Below, in pieces: positions 37,028 through 46,719 of a stretch of DNA of 64,000 nt. The stretch covers positions 838,553-902,552 of the forward strand of contig NZ_CP008944.1 in NCBI RefSeq assembly GCF_000732945.1. Direction: 5' to 3'. Both the position numbers and the translations under genes were made by a program. Position 1 is the first letter of the stretch; each line of letters opens with the position of its first letter. This DNA is from Corynebacterium atypicum. GTDB taxonomy: Bacteria; Actinomycetota; Actinomycetes; Mycobacteriales; Mycobacteriaceae. A model generated the notes under the pieces. It was not told the DNA's origin. It saw only the letters and a program-made list of their open reading frames with translations, and did not search any database.

Positions 37028-37900
37028 ATGACTGAACGTGCAAAGCTGTCCCCGGGGGTTCAGACTCCCATTCGTCACGTCCCCAAGTCGATCGAGCGCC
37101 CTGAGTACGCCTGGAAGGACGAGGTCCAGGAGAACGTCGGCGAGCCCTTCGTGCAGACGCCAGAGACGATCGAGGCGATGCGCGAGGCCTCCGAGATCGC
37201 GGCGAATGCGCTCGCCGCCGCCGGCGCGGCGGTCGCCCCGGGGGTGACGACCGACGAGGTCGACCGGGTCGCCCACGAGTACATGTGCGACCACGGCGCC
37301 TACCCATCCACGTTGGGCTACCGGGGCTTTACTAAGTCCTGCTGCGTCTCGCTTAACGAGATCGTCTGCCACGGCATCCCGGACAGCACGGTGATCGAGG
37401 ATGGTGACATCGTCAACATCGACGTGACTGCCTACAAGAACGGTGTTCACGGCGACACGAACGCCACCTTCTTCGCCGGCGACGTTTCCGAAGAACACCG
37501 ACTGTTGGTCGAGCGCACCAAAGAGGCGATGATGCGCGGCATCCGGGCCGCCAAGCCAGGCCGCGAGGTGAACGTGATCGGCCGGGTGATCGAAAGCTAC
37601 GCCAAGCGCTTCGGCTACCAGGTGGTCCGCGACTTCACCGGGCACGGAGTGGGCCCGACCTTCCACAACGGACTGGTGATCCTGCACTACGACTCGTCGG
37701 CGTATCGGACGGTGCTCGAGCCAGGTATGACGTTGACCATCGAGCCGATGATCAACCTCGGCAGTTTGGACTACGACATCTGGGATGACGGCTGGACGGT
37801 GCAGAACCGGGACGGCAAGTTCACCGCCCAGTTCGAGCACACCTTGGTCATTACCGAGGACGGCAACGAGATCCTCACGCTTCCCACCGAGACCTTCTAG
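37028..37900 (+). CDS. map: Methionine aminopeptidase, type I
   Basis: The protein has 290 residues. It removes the initiator methionine. An N-terminal extension of about 40 residues (ending [17 protein letters not shown]) precedes the pita-bread core. Metal ligands lie in [39 protein letters not shown] and [14 protein letters not shown] ends exactly 7 nt before the ATG, so the transcript is probably leaderless. Confidence 0.95.
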   Translation: MTERAKLSPGVQTPIRHVPKSIERPEYAWKDEVQENVGEPFVQTPETIEAMREASEIAANALAAAGAAVAPGVTTDEVDRVAHEYMCDHGAYPSTLGYRGFTKSCCVSLNEIVCHGIPDSTVIEDGDIVNIDVTAYKNGVHGDTNATFFAGDVSEEHRLLVERTKEAMMRGIRAAKPGREVNVIGRVIESYAKRFGYQVVRDFTGHGVGPTFHNGLVILHYDSSAYRTVLEPGMTLTIEPMINLGSLDYDIWDDGWTVQNRDGKFTAQFEHTLVITEDGNEILTLPTETF

Positions 37901-37977
37901 CCGCTCGAACGGAGCTCACCCGCCCTCGGCACGGCCGGGGGCATGATACTTCCCACCCCGCCGGACAAGCGGCGGCG

Positions 37978-39366
37978 CTAGCCCTCGCAGAGCTTGAGCG
38001 CCGCGTTTTCCACCGCCTCAGTAAGCGCCGGGTGGATCCAGTATTGCCCGCGGGCAAACGAGTCCATCGCGATCCCGAAGGACATGGCGGTGACCAGCGG
38101 CTGGATCAGAGTTGCCGCGTCCGGGCCCAGGATGTGCGCGCCGATGAGGACCGATGTGGCCTTGTCGGCGACGAGCTTCACCACGCCGAGCTTTTCGTCC
38201 ATCGCCCAGCCGTACGCGACGTCGCCAATCTCTTGGACCGCGGTGACGATCTCGAGGCCCTGGGCGCGGGCCTCGCGCTCAGTCAGCCCCACCGATGCGA
38301 TCTGCGGGTGGGTAAACACCGCAGCGGGCACCGGGGCGGTGAGCAAGGGACGCGGCTGATCGGGGTAGAGGAGATTGTGCTGAATCACCCGGGCCTGGGC
38401 GTTGGCGGCGTGCTTGAGCATCACGGGGTTCGACACGTCTCCGAGGGCCCACACGCCACTCGCCCCCGGGCCCACGCAGCGGCCGTAGGCGTCGACCTTG
38501 AGCCGGCCTTCGGCTAATTCCAGCCCGCCGGCCGCGGCGTTTAGCCGATCGGCATTGGATACCCGGCCGGTGGCTACGAGAACCTCGTCGGCGCTGAGCA
38601 CAGAGGCGTCAGAAAGCGTGAGCTGGATCTTTCCATTGGCGTCGTAGGCGAGTTCGGCGACTTCGACGCCGTAGCGCATGTCCCACTGGGCGCGCGCGGC
38701 GCGGTTGAAGCGCTCCACGAGCTCGTCGTCGAGGTGGCGCAGCGCGGCCGCGGAGCGCGCGAGCACCGTGACCCGGCAGCCCAGCCGGGAAAAGACGTGC
38801 GCGAACTCCATCGCGATGTACCCCGCGCCCACGATCACCAGGTGCTCGGGGAGTTTGTCCAGGCGCATGATGTCCTCATTTGTGCGTACCGTGACCGGCG
38901 AGGCGGCGATCTGCGCGGGGATGACGGGGCGCGAGCCGGCGGCCAGCACGATCTGATCGGCCGTAATCTCCGTGCCGTTGACCTCGAGGGTGCGTTCCCC
39001 AACAAAATGGGCGTGGCCGCCGTAGACGTCGATATTCGGGGTCTCATCGCCGCGGCGGTAGGCCTCCCCGCCGGCCGCGATGGGGTCAATTTTGGCGGCG
39101 AAGACGCGGCGCTGAATCTCGGCGAGGTCCACCGTGGGATCAGCGAACGTTACCCCGAGGCGGGTGGCGTCTTGGGCCTGGGCGATGACTTCTGCGGGGT
39201 AGACGAACATCTTGGTAGGTATACACCCGACGTTCAGGCAGGTACCGCCAAATCGGCCCTCCTCGACGATGGCAATGGACTTGTCATCGAAGCGGGCGTC
39301 CGGGATGGAATTGCCCGAGCCCGTGCCCACGATGATCAGGTCGTAATGCGTGCGCTGTATGCCCAT
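37978..39366 (-). CDS. mtr: Mycothione reductase
   Basis: The protein has 462 residues. It reduces mycothiol disulfide with NADPH. The FAD site is DLIIVGTGSGNSI, the redox-active disulfide is C43/C48 in GGTCLNVGCIPTK, and the C-terminal dimer His-Glu lies in IHPALTEAVENAAL. The absence of a typical glutathione reductase N-terminus and the ...GTGSGNSIPD sequence favour Mtr over lipoamide dehydrogenase. ATG at 39366 was chosen because GGAGG lies 4-8 nt upstream. It marks the host as a mycothiol producer. Confidence 0.92.
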   Translation of the reverse strand: MGIQRTHYDLIIVGTGSGNSIPDARFDDKSIAIVEEGRFGGTCLNVGCIPTKMFVYPAEVIAQAQDATRLGVTFADPTVDLAEIQRRVFAAKIDPIAAGGEAYRRGDETPNIDVYGGHAHFVGERTLEVNGTEITADQIVLAAGSRPVIPAQIAASPVTVRTNEDIMRLDKLPEHLVIVGAGYIAMEFAHVFSRLGCRVTVLARSAAALRHLDDELVERFNRAARAQWDMRYGVEVAELAYDANGKIQLTLSDASVLSADEVLVATGRVSNADRLNAAAGGLELAEGRLKVDAYGRCVGPGASGVWALGDVSNPVMLKHAANAQARVIQHNLLYPDQPRPLLTAPVPAAVFTHPQIASVGLTEREARAQGLEIVTAVQEIGDVAYGWAMDEKLGVVKLVADKATSVLIGAHILGPDAATLIQPLVTAMSFGIAMDSFARGQYWIHPALTEAVENAALKLCEG

Positions 39367-39594
39367 GAAACCTCCGGGGAGTTGTCTATTCGCACGGCTG
39401 CGGTCTTCCGCCGGGCTCAAGCGTAGCCGAAAGCCCACTAGGCAGTGCGCGCCTCGAAAAGTCGAGTGGTAAGTGAGAAATTAAGCCGGCCGGCCGGGCG
39501 TTGTCCCGCGTCACTGTCCGGCGGCGTAGGCTGGAGAGGTAACGTGCGCGCGAATCCACCGCGACGAAGCAACGCAATCAGAGGGGATTGAAAG

Positions 39595-41082
39595 GTGTCA
39601 GAGACGGAAAAAATCACTGACGAAGTCGATGTGGCACTCATCGGCGCCGGCATCATCAGCGCAACTCTCGGCGCGATGCTCCGGGAGCTGCAGCCAAGCT
39701 GGACTCAGATGGTCTTCGAACGCCTCGACGGGCCCGCGCTGGAGTCCACTTCGCCATGGAATAACGCGGGCACCGGGCACTCGGCACTCTGCGAGTTGAA
39801 CTACACCCCGGAGAAGAACGGGCTGCTCGACATCACCAAGGCGGTGAATATTAACGAGAAGTTCCAGGTCTCGCGTCAATTCTGGAGCTACGGGGTGGAA
39901 AACAACATCCTCGGCGACCCCAAAGAGTTCATCAATCCCATCCCGCACGTCTCGTTGGCCCAGGGGCGTGACCAGGTCGATTACCTGCGTCGCCGCTTCG
40001 AAACGCTGAGAGAGCACACGCTTTTCCCGGGCCTGCACTTCACCGAGGATGAGACCGAGTTCAGTGAGAAACTGCCGCTCATGGCCAAGGACCGTGATTT
40101 CTCCGAGCCCATAGCCATCTCCTGGACCGCCGCCGGAACCGACATCAACTACGGGGCGCTGACCCGCCAGTTCTTCGCGCACGCGGAGGAAGCCGGCACC
40201 GAATTCCGCTACGGCCACGAAGTCACCCGGATCCGCCCGGATGGTAACAAATGGATCGTGCACTGCAAGAACGTGCACACCGGTGACCGCAAGGCGGTAC
40301 GGGCTAACTTCGTGTTCGTCGGTGCGGGCGGCTACGCGCTCGACCTGCTGCGCTCGGCCGGTCTGAAGGAGGTTCGTGGCATCGCCGGCTTCCCGATCTC
40401 GGGCATGTGGCTGCGTTGCACCAACCCGGAGCTCATTGAGCAGCACAACGCCAAGGTGTACGGCAAGGCGCGGGTGGGCGCTCCGCCGATGTCGGTGCCG
40501 CACCTGGATACTCGTGTCATCGACGGCCGCAAGGGCCTGCTGTTCGGCCCCTACGGCGGGTGGACGCCGAAGTTCTTGAAGAAGGGCTCCTACCTGGACC
40601 TGTTCAAGTCTATTCGTCCCGATAACATTCCGAGCTACCTCGGTGTGGCGGTCCAGGAGTTCGGGCTGACCAAGTACCTGGTCAGCGAGGTGACAAAGAA
40701 CTTCGATCAGCGCATGGACGCGCTGCGCCAGTACATGCCCGCCGCCGAGAACAAAGACTGGGAGCTGGTCGTCGCCGGCCAGCGGGTGCAGGTCATTCAG
40801 CCCGCTCCTGCGCCCCGCTTCGGTTCGCTGGAGTTCGGTACCACCGTCATCAACAACTCGGAGGGCACCATCGCGGGCCTGCTCGGCGCCTCGCCGGGCG
40901 CGTCGATCGCCCCGGCCGCCATGCTGGAGCTCATCGAACGCTGCTTTGGCGAGCACATGATCGACTGGTCGGATAAGCTCTACGAGCTCATTCCGTCCTA
41001 CGGCAGGAAGTTCGCCGTCGAGCCGGAGCTGTTTGAAAAGACCTGGGCGCGCACCCAGAAGACGCTGCAGCTCGAGCGTTAG
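39595..41082 (+). CDS. mqo: Malate:quinone oxidoreductase
   Basis: The protein has 495 residues. It is a membrane-associated FAD enzyme that oxidises malate to oxaloacetate and passes electrons to quinone, the main malate-oxidising route in corynebacteria. The FAD-binding start VDVALIGAGIISATLG (9-24) and the family blocks SPWNNAGTGHSALCELNYTP, LRRRFETL and GLLGASPGASIAP are present. GTG start with AGAGGGGAT upstream. A candidate -10, TAGGCT, lies at 39527-39532. Confidence 0.96.
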   Translation: MSETEKITDEVDVALIGAGIISATLGAMLRELQPSWTQMVFERLDGPALESTSPWNNAGTGHSALCELNYTPEKNGLLDITKAVNINEKFQVSRQFWSYGVENNILGDPKEFINPIPHVSLAQGRDQVDYLRRRFETLREHTLFPGLHFTEDETEFSEKLPLMAKDRDFSEPIAISWTAAGTDINYGALTRQFFAHAEEAGTEFRYGHEVTRIRPDGNKWIVHCKNVHTGDRKAVRANFVFVGAGGYALDLLRSAGLKEVRGIAGFPISGMWLRCTNPELIEQHNAKVYGKARVGAPPMSVPHLDTRVIDGRKGLLFGPYGGWTPKFLKKGSYLDLFKSIRPDNIPSYLGVAVQEFGLTKYLVSEVTKNFDQRMDALRQYMPAAENKDWELVVAGQRVQVIQPAPAPRFGSLEFGTTVINNSEGTIAGLLGASPGASIAPAAMLELIERCFGEHMIDWSDKLYELIPSYGRKFAVEPELFEKTWARTQKTLQLER

Positions 41083-41097
41083 CCAACATAACCGTTC

Positions 41098-41130
41098 AGC
41101 GCCCGGACCGTGGAAAACGGCCCGGGCGCT
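41098..41130. terminator. Bidirectional hairpin after mqo
   Basis: agcgcccggaccg and cggcccgggcgct pair over 12 positions with one mismatch and a 7-nt loop (tggaaaa). It lies in the convergent gap between mqo and the lipoprotein gene. No long T-run follows. Confidence 0.6.
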
Positions 41131-41157
41131 GCGTCGTCTCTCAGCTAGCGCGGCGGC

Positions 41158-42114
41158 TTAGGCGCGCCGCTGTACGAAGAAATCTGCGTCGATCGCACGT
41201 CCGCCGAGGACGTCCTCGGCGTTCTGCCCGATGTTCTCGTAGAAGCGGGCCAGCTCCGAGGAGACATCCCGCGCCGGCAGGATCGGATTGGCGTTCTCTC
41301 CGGCCTGGTCGATCGTCGAGCGGGTCAGCGTGCGCACCGCGTCGCGGTGGTCAGCGATGAGCTCCTCGTCGGCTACCAGACCCATCCAGAAGAGCCGGGG
41401 CAGGGAGCCGGTGGTGCGCGCCCACTCGTCCTGGAGGTTGAACTGCGGCAAAAGCTCGGTTTCCACGTCGGCGAAGTCTAAGGCAGCCGCGGCGTCGCCC
41501 GCGGCTACCGCGCGGTGTGCGGCTTCGGGGGAATCGACGTAGGAGATCTTGGCGGAGACCTCGTTGCGAGACAGGATGTGCTCGAGGGCGAGGATGGGGA
41601 CGGAGGCTTCGGGCAGCGCGGTGACGATCGTTTTGTCGCGCAACGGATCGGCCCACTGCGCCACATCCTTGGGGTCCTCGGGCGGCGTGGCCTGACCGAA
41701 GAGAGCCAGGGGATGCCAGAACGTCGCGGCGGTCAGCTTAATGGGAGCTCCCTCATTGAAGGCACGGGCGGCCAGCTGCACGGGAACGACCGCCAGCTCG
41801 GGGCGGTCGTCGAGAAGTAGTTTCTCCGCGGCGTGCCGATCCTGCCAGATTTCGGTGCGCACATCGCCGAAGGCCTTCGTGACCTCGGGCGTGGCCAACA
41901 CTGCGGAGAAGTAGTCGGCTACCTGCTCGTCTTCGGGAAGCGCCATCGTGGCCTTTTCCACGCGATCCGGCGCGGCCGCGGACGTTGTGGTGGAGGCCTG
42001 GGAGGCGGGCTGGCTGGTCGCGGGGGACTGCTGCGTCTCGGTGGAGCCGCAGGCGGTGAGCAACAGGCTGGATGCGGCGACAAGGCCGAGCGCTACCTTG
42101 CGGGATAAATTCAT
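41158..42114 (-). CDS. Lipoprotein resembling an ABC-transporter substrate-binding protein
   Basis: The protein has 318 residues. The signal MNLSRKVALGLVAASSLLLTAC ends in lipobox LTAC; a Ser/Thr/Gln-rich linker follows. The body (from about 50) reads like a type II periplasmic binding protein of the NMT1/SsuA kind (PLALFGQATPPEDPKDVAQW, IVTALPEASVPILALEHILS, FADVETELLPQFN). No permease or ATPase gene is near, so the partner is unknown. GAAAGG precedes the ATG. Overlapping palindromes lie upstream at 42141-42157. Confidence 0.75.
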   Translation of the reverse strand: MNLSRKVALGLVAASSLLLTACGSTETQQSPATSQPASQASTTTSAAAPDRVEKATMALPEDEQVADYFSAVLATPEVTKAFGDVRTEIWQDRHAAEKLLLDDRPELAVVPVQLAARAFNEGAPIKLTAATFWHPLALFGQATPPEDPKDVAQWADPLRDKTIVTALPEASVPILALEHILSRNEVSAKISYVDSPEAAHRAVAAGDAAAALDFADVETELLPQFNLQDEWARTTGSLPRLFWMGLVADEELIADHRDAVRTLTRSTIDQAGENANPILPARDVSSELARFYENIGQNAEDVLGGRAIDADFFVQRRA

Positions 42115-42140
42115 GGCGACCTTTCAGAAACGGCGCGTTT

Positions 42141-42157
42141 TACATAATGTACCTACA
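42141..42157. promoter_or_regulatory. Overlapping palindromes in the lipoprotein promoter
   Basis: TACATAATGTA (42141-42151; TACAT/ATGTA) overlaps TGTACCTACA (42148-42157; TGTA/TACA). On the minus strand this A/T-rich patch also contains the probable -10. A regulator site overlapping the promoter is plausible. Confidence 0.4.
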
Positions 42158-42222
42158 CATACTCTAGAGGCTAGCTCACAGGTGGCGCCAATAATTCCGC
42201 GCTGGAGCTAGCATGAGTCGCT

Positions 42223-42981
42223 ATGATTTCACTCACTGACCGCACAGTGGCGCCGGTAACCCTCGTCGGGGGCGGGCCGGGCGCCTGGGACCTCATCACG
42301 GTGCGCGGGATGCATGCGCTGCAGAACGCAGACGTGATCTTGACCGACCACCTGGGTCCTGGGGCCTTTTTGGACAAGCTCTGCGACGTGGCAGGCAAAG
42401 AGATTATCGACGTCGCGAAGATCCCGTACCAGCGCCAGGTGGCGCAGGAAGAAACGAACAGGATCATGATTGAGCGGGCTCGCGCCGGCCAGTCGGTGGC
42501 GCGGCTGAAAGGCGGCGACCCCTTCGTCTTCGGCCGCGGCTCCGAGGAGGTGCGCGCGCTGGCGCAGGCCGGAATCCCGTGCACCGTGGTCCCCGGGGTC
42601 ACCAGTGCCATCGCGGTGCCGGCGGCCGCGGGAGTGCCGGTCACCGAGCGCGGCGTCGTGCACTCGTTCAGCGTGGTCAGCGGGCATCTACCGCCGGGTG
42701 ACCCACGCAGCCTCGTGGATTGGGAAGCGCTGGCTCGCGCCGGCGGGACGATCTGCGTGATCATGGGGGTGCGCACGATCGCTTCCAGCGCCGCCGCGCT
42801 GGTGGCGGCGGGGCTGAGCGCACAGACGCCGGTCTGCGCGATAACCGAGGGGACGCTGCCCTCCGAGCGCTGTGCCGCGAGCACCTTGGGACAGCTGCGC
42901 GATCACGGGGCCGGACCCGAGATCGTCTCGCCCGCCGTCTTCGTCATCGGCGAGGTCGCCCGCCAAGCCGCCGCGCAGTAA
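42223..42981 (+). CDS. cobA: Uroporphyrinogen-III C-methyltransferase
   Basis: The protein has 252 residues, a stand-alone SUMT. It methylates uroporphyrinogen III at C2 and C7 to precorrin-2 for siroheme or cobalamin. Motifs are VTLVGGGPGAWDLITVRG, DVILTDHLG, RLKGGDPFVFGRGSEE and VVPGVTSAIAVPAAAGVP. No CysG-type dehydrogenase/chelatase domain is fused. TAGCAT ends 8 nt before the ATG. The gene is convergent with yaaA, only 6 bp apart. Confidence 0.95.
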   Translation: MISLTDRTVAPVTLVGGGPGAWDLITVRGMHALQNADVILTDHLGPGAFLDKLCDVAGKEIIDVAKIPYQRQVAQEETNRIMIERARAGQSVARLKGGDPFVFGRGSEEVRALAQAGIPCTVVPGVTSAIAVPAAAGVPVTERGVVHSFSVVSGHLPPGDPRSLVDWEALARAGGTICVIMGVRTIASSAAALVAAGLSAQTPVCAITEGTLPSERCAASTLGQLRDHGAGPEIVSPAVFVIGEVARQAAAQ

Positions 42982-42987
42982 CGCTGG

Positions 42988-43734
42988 CTAGACCGTCAGG
43001 ATGACTTCGCCGCCTTGCTCGAGGCTGCGTGCTGACGCCCGGCGCGGCACCCTGGGCTCACTAACCCGGGCGTCGAGGCCACCCGCGCGCGCGATGCGGG
43101 CCACGCCCGCGGCGTCGTCAGGCTCGTCCGAAGAAAGCGCCAGGATGCGGGCGAGCTGGCCCTTGTATTTCTTGTTGAAGTGGCTGACCACCTTGCCCTC
43201 GGCGGTTTCGACGCGCACCGTAACCGCCGGGGCAAACCGGCCCAACGCCTGGTAGGCCCCAGAGCGCAGGTCCACCACCAGCCCCTCGACGGAACTTAGG
43301 GCCTGGGTAATTTGCTTGCCCCAGCGTGACTTCAGCGTCGCGCCGTTGAGCTTGGTGCCGGCCGACAGTCGGTAGTGGGGGATGAGGTCCTCGGCGCCAA
43401 GCAACCCGAACAGCGCGGAGCTCACGCCCAGGCGCGCCCGTGCCTGCGCCGGCAAGTCTAAGGCCGCCAGGGCGTCGAAAAGCACGCCCGTATAGCGTTC
43501 GATCGCCGGCATAGTGGGCGCCGAGGTCAGCCGCTGGTTCGCCGCGACCTCGCCGGCCATGCGCTCGGAAAGCCCCAACACGCTAAGCCCAGTGGGCACG
43601 TCGAGCGCGCTTAACTCCTCGATGAGCTCTGCGCGAGTGGCGGTCAACTCGGGGAATGCGAGCCTGGTGAGGTCAAGCGGCCCCCGGGTTCCGCCCGCGG
43701 CCTTCGTCTCGCTCGGTGGCAGTACTATCAACAC
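42988..43734 (-). CDS. yaaA: YaaA family peroxide-stress protein
   Basis: The protein has 248 residues. It begins [15 protein letters not shown] and contains [23 protein letters not shown] and [16 protein letters not shown], all typical of the YaaA (DUF328) family. E. coli YaaA limits free iron during peroxide stress. GTG start; on the minus strand TAGGCT ends 8 nt before it, so the transcript looks leaderless. The proS start codon is only 32 bp away, divergently. Confidence 0.92.
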   Translation of the reverse strand: MLIVLPPSETKAAGGTRGPLDLTRLAFPELTATRAELIEELSALDVPTGLSVLGLSERMAGEVAANQRLTSAPTMPAIERYTGVLFDALAALDLPAQARARLGVSSALFGLLGAEDLIPHYRLSAGTKLNGATLKSRWGKQITQALSSVEGLVVDLRSGAYQALGRFAPAVTVRVETAEGKVVSHFNKKYKGQLARILALSSDEPDDAAGVARIARAGGLDARVSEPRVPRRASARSLEQGGEVILTV

Positions 43735-43770
43735 ACTTGGAAAGCCTACGGGTAGAGTGCCAAGACATGA
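43731..43770. promoter_or_regulatory. Back-to-back leaderless promoters, yaaA/proS
   Basis: The minus-strand -10 TAGGCT (43743-43748) serves yaaA and the plus-strand -10 TAGAGT (43753-43758) serves proS; only four bases separate them. Start codons are at 43734 and 43767. Each -35 region must lie over the other gene's start codon. Confidence 0.6.
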
Positions 43771-45533
43771 TCACCCGCCTTTCCACGCTCTTTTTGCGCA
43801 CGCTGCGCGAGGACCCCGCAGACGCCGAGGTACCCAGCCACAAGCTTCTCGTCCGCGCCGGATACATCCGCCGGGTCGCCCCCGGCGTCTACTCCTGGCT
43901 GCCGCTGGGTTTGCGTGCGTTGAAGAAAATCGAAAAAATCGTGCGCGAAGAGATGGACGCCATCGGGGCCCAGGAGCTGCTCTTCCCGGCGCTGCTGCCG
44001 CGCGAACCGTACGAGACGAGCAACAGGTGGACCGAGTACGGCCCCTCGCTTTTCCGGCTTAAAGACCGCAAAGGCGCGGACATGGTGCTCGGGCCCACCC
44101 ACGAGGAGCTGTTCACCGCCACGGTGAAGGACTTGTATTCCTCCTATAAGGATTTCCCGGTCACCCTCTACCAGATCCAGACGAAGTACCGCGACGAGGA
44201 GCGCCCCCGGGCGGGCATCCTGCGCGGCCGCGAGTTTGTGATGAAGGATTCCTACTCCTTCGATATGGACGACGCCGGCTTGGATGCTTCCTACGCCCGG
44301 CACCGCGCCGCATACCAGAAGATTTTCGACCGCCTGGGCCTCGACTACGTCATTTGCCAGGCGACCTCCGGGGCCATGGGCGGCTCGGCCAGCGAAGAGT
44401 TCCTCGCCATCTCGCCCTACGGTGAAGACACGTTCGTGCGCGCCACGGAAGGTGATTACGCGGCAAACGTCGAGGCGGTGGTCACCCAGGCCCCGCCCGC
44501 CCGCGACGTCGACGGGTGCGCTGAGCTCGTCGTCTACGAGACACCGGAGGCCACGACTATGGAGGCCCTGCTCGCCTGGGCGCGCGGCGCAGGTCTCGAG
44601 GTGGATGGCCGCCCCGTGGAGCTCGCGGACACCCTCAAGTGCCTGGTGGTGAAGGTAACCGAGCCGGGCGGGGAACCCGAGCTGACCGGGGTGCTGCTGC
44701 CCGGCGACCGGGAGGCGGACATGGGCCGGCTGGAAGCGGCCCTGGAGCCGGCGACCGTGGAGCTGGCCGAGGAGGCCGATTTTAAGGCCAGCCCTTTCCT
44801 GGTGAAGGGCTACGTGGGGCCTGTTGGACTGCAAGAACATGGCGTGCGTGTCCTGGCCGATCCCCGGGTGGTGCGCGGAACCAGCTGGATTACCGGAGCC
44901 GACCAGCGCGAGCGGCACGCCGCGAACGTGGTGTGCGGCCGGGACTTCACCCCGGATGGCTACGTCGAGGCTGCCGAGGTCTTAGAAGGCGACCCTGCCC
45001 CGGACGGACAGGGCGTGTTGACCCTGGAGCGCGGAGTAGAAATCGGGCATATTTTCCAGCTCGGGCGCAAGTACACCGAGGCCTTCGACGTGCAGATCCT
45101 CGATCACAACGGTAAGCGCGCCGTGCCCATCATGGGCTCGTACGGCATCGGGGTCTCGCGCGCCATGGCGGTGCTGGTCGACCAGAACTTTGACGATAAG
45201 GGCCTGAACTGGCCGGTGGAGATCGCGCCCTACCAGGTGCACGTGGTGGCGGCGAACAAGGACGAAGCTGCCGTGGCGGCGGCCGAGTCGCTCGCCGAGG
45301 AGCTGTCTAGGCTGGGCCTCGAGGTGCTGTTCGACGACCGCCCCAAAGTCAGCCCCGGGGTGAAGTTCAAGGACGCCGAGCTGCTCGGCATGCCCTTCAT
45401 CGCGATCCTGGGCCGCGGTTTCGCCTCGGGCACCGTGGAGCTGCGCCGCCGCGGCGGTGAGACGACCCACGTGCCGGTCGCTGAGGCGGCCCAACACATT
45501 GCTATAGCGGTGCGCGCGGAAAGCGAGAACTAG
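43767..45533 (+). CDS. proS: Prolyl-tRNA synthetase
   Basis: The protein has 588 residues, the long bacterial type. Class II motifs are visible: [16 protein letters not shown], motif 2 in [20 protein letters not shown], and motif 3 in [11 protein letters not shown]. The insertion (editing) domain runs from about 220 to 390, and the anticodon-binding domain closes the protein. TAGAGT ends 8 nt before the ATG at 43767, suggesting a leaderless message. Confidence 0.97.
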   Translation: MITRLSTLFLRTLREDPADAEVPSHKLLVRAGYIRRVAPGVYSWLPLGLRALKKIEKIVREEMDAIGAQELLFPALLPREPYETSNRWTEYGPSLFRLKDRKGADMVLGPTHEELFTATVKDLYSSYKDFPVTLYQIQTKYRDEERPRAGILRGREFVMKDSYSFDMDDAGLDASYARHRAAYQKIFDRLGLDYVICQATSGAMGGSASEEFLAISPYGEDTFVRATEGDYAANVEAVVTQAPPARDVDGCAELVVYETPEATTMEALLAWARGAGLEVDGRPVELADTLKCLVVKVTEPGGEPELTGVLLPGDREADMGRLEAALEPATVELAEEADFKASPFLVKGYVGPVGLQEHGVRVLADPRVVRGTSWITGADQRERHAANVVCGRDFTPDGYVEAAEVLEGDPAPDGQGVLTLERGVEIGHIFQLGRKYTEAFDVQILDHNGKRAVPIMGSYGIGVSRAMAVLVDQNFDDKGLNWPVEIAPYQVHVVAANKDEAAVAAAESLAEELSRLGLEVLFDDRPKVSPGVKFKDAELLGMPFIAILGRGFASGTVELRRRGGETTHVPVAEAAQHIAIAVRAESEN

Positions 45534-45563
45534 GATGCCAGCAGCCGAGGAATTGGCGACGTC

Positions 45564-45953
45564 GTGCACACCACGGGAAGGCGGCTGCTCATCGGCCTGC
45601 TGGGCGGCGCCGGGGTGTTGCACTTTGTTGCGCCCAAGCCGTTTGACTCGATCGTTCCGGGGCAGCTGCCCGGCTCGGCGCGCGCGTACACGCTTGTCAG
45701 TGGCGTCGCGGAGATCGGTTGCGCCGGTGCGCTAGCCTGCCGCGACGAGCGGGTCCGCCGCGCCGGGGGCTGGGCGGCCGCCGCGCTTATGCTCGCGGTG
45801 TGGCCGGCGAACTTCGAGATGGCCCGCCAGTATCACGACCCGGCACGAGGCAAGCCGTGGTGGGCGAAGGCGATTGCAGTCCTTCGGCTTCCGCTCCAGG
45901 TTCCGCTTATCTGGGCTGGCCTTGAGATTGGGCGTGGGCCGCGCCGAGGATAA
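45564..45953 (+). CDS. Small DoxX-like membrane protein
   Basis: The protein has 129 residues with about three to four hydrophobic segments (LLIGLLGGAGVLHFVAP, AYTLVSGVAEIGCAGALA, AAAALMLAVWPANFEMA). The pattern GVLHFVAPKPFDSIVP and VWPANFEMARQ matches the small DoxX/YphA-like family. Function unknown. GTG start at 45564 is tentative; GAGGAATT lies about 9 nt upstream. Its 3' end overlaps the DUF4439 gene on the other strand by 47 bp. Confidence 0.75.
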   Translation: MHTTGRRLLIGLLGGAGVLHFVAPKPFDSIVPGQLPGSARAYTLVSGVAEIGCAGALACRDERVRRAGGWAAAALMLAVWPANFEMARQYHDPARGKPWWAKAIAVLRLPLQVPLIWAGLEIGRGPRRG

Positions 45954-46677
45954 CCAGCTCGCGGGCCTCGTCGCCGCGGATCTCCGGCGCCTTCTTCGTC
46001 CAGGTCCGCACGGTCTGCTCGCGCGCCTCGGCGATGACCTCGTTCGGGGGCGCGGAAAATTCGTAGCCCGCGGCGGCAGCCGGCTCGCGCCCGGTCGCCG
46101 CCAGGAGCTCGGAGAGCATGGCGGCGCGCTCGTCGCTGCCGGCGACGAGCTGGTCTACCTCTGGGCTATTCGACCACGCCGCGGCCGCGGTGAGCCCGTA
46201 GCGCAGCGACTGTTCCCAGCGCAGCAGATCGGCAAGCACGGCGGCGTCGTGAGTGTTTGACACGACCTTGCGCCCGGCCTCGGCCAGCTCGGTCGCCGGA
46301 GGCAGTTCGACGCCGTGGCTGCCGGCGTCGGCGACGGTGCGTTCGACGGCCTGGGTGGCCACCAGCTCGGCGGATTCCTCGGGGACCTCGGTGATGTAGG
46401 CAGACACGGCGGCTGCGTCTGCCGGAGGCGCCTCGGGTGTGCGCTCCGGCTGGCAGGTCTGCGGCAGTGGCTGGCCGCACAGCCGCTCCACCTCAGTAAA
46501 CAGCACCTTGGCGGACTGGTCAGCCGTGGGGGAGCCGGTAGCCTGGGCGAAGGCGAGGGTGCGTTGGGCCAGTTCGGTCAGCGCTGCGTTGGGGCGCGGC
46601 CCGGGCGTGCACGCCGCGGCCGTGAGGCAGGTGGCGGCGAGGGCGAGCGCTGCGGCGCGACGAGTTGGAGAGGTCAC
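45907..46677 (-). CDS. DUF4439 (ferritin-like) lipoprotein
   Basis: The protein has 256 residues. An N-terminal signal ends in LTAAAC, a lipobox-like site, so it is probably lipid-anchored. The C-terminal part (about 120-245) matches the helical, ferritin-like DUF4439 domain (LLRWEQSLRYGLTAAAAW, AAAAGYEFSAPPNEVI). Function unknown; actinobacterial homologues sit next to rimP. GTG start, with TAGCAT ending 8 nt before it on the minus strand. Confidence 0.83.
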   Translation of the reverse strand: MTSPTRRAAALALAATCLTAAACTPGPRPNAALTELAQRTLAFAQATGSPTADQSAKVLFTEVERLCGQPLPQTCQPERTPEAPPADAAAVSAYITEVPEESAELVATQAVERTVADAGSHGVELPPATELAEAGRKVVSNTHDAAVLADLLRWEQSLRYGLTAAAAWSNSPEVDQLVAGSDERAAMLSELLAATGREPAAAAGYEFSAPPNEVIAEAREQTVRTWTKKAPEIRGDEARELVILGAAHAQSQGQPR

Positions 46678-46719
46678 TCTACGGGATGCTACCCGGTGCG
46701 CGATAATCTAGGTTTATGG
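46674..46719. promoter_or_regulatory. Back-to-back leaderless promoters, DUF4439/rimP
   Basis: Minus-strand TAGCAT (46686-46691) lies 8 nt before the DUF4439 GTG at 46677, and plus-strand TAATCT (46704-46709) lies 6 nt before the rimP ATG at 46716. The start codons are 38 bp apart, so the two polymerase footprints overlap. Confidence 0.55.

Noticed and set aside
45535..45735. 66-codon frame starting ATG right after proS
   Set aside because: It overlaps the DoxX-like gene in another frame; the latter has membrane segments and family motifs, while this one has neither.
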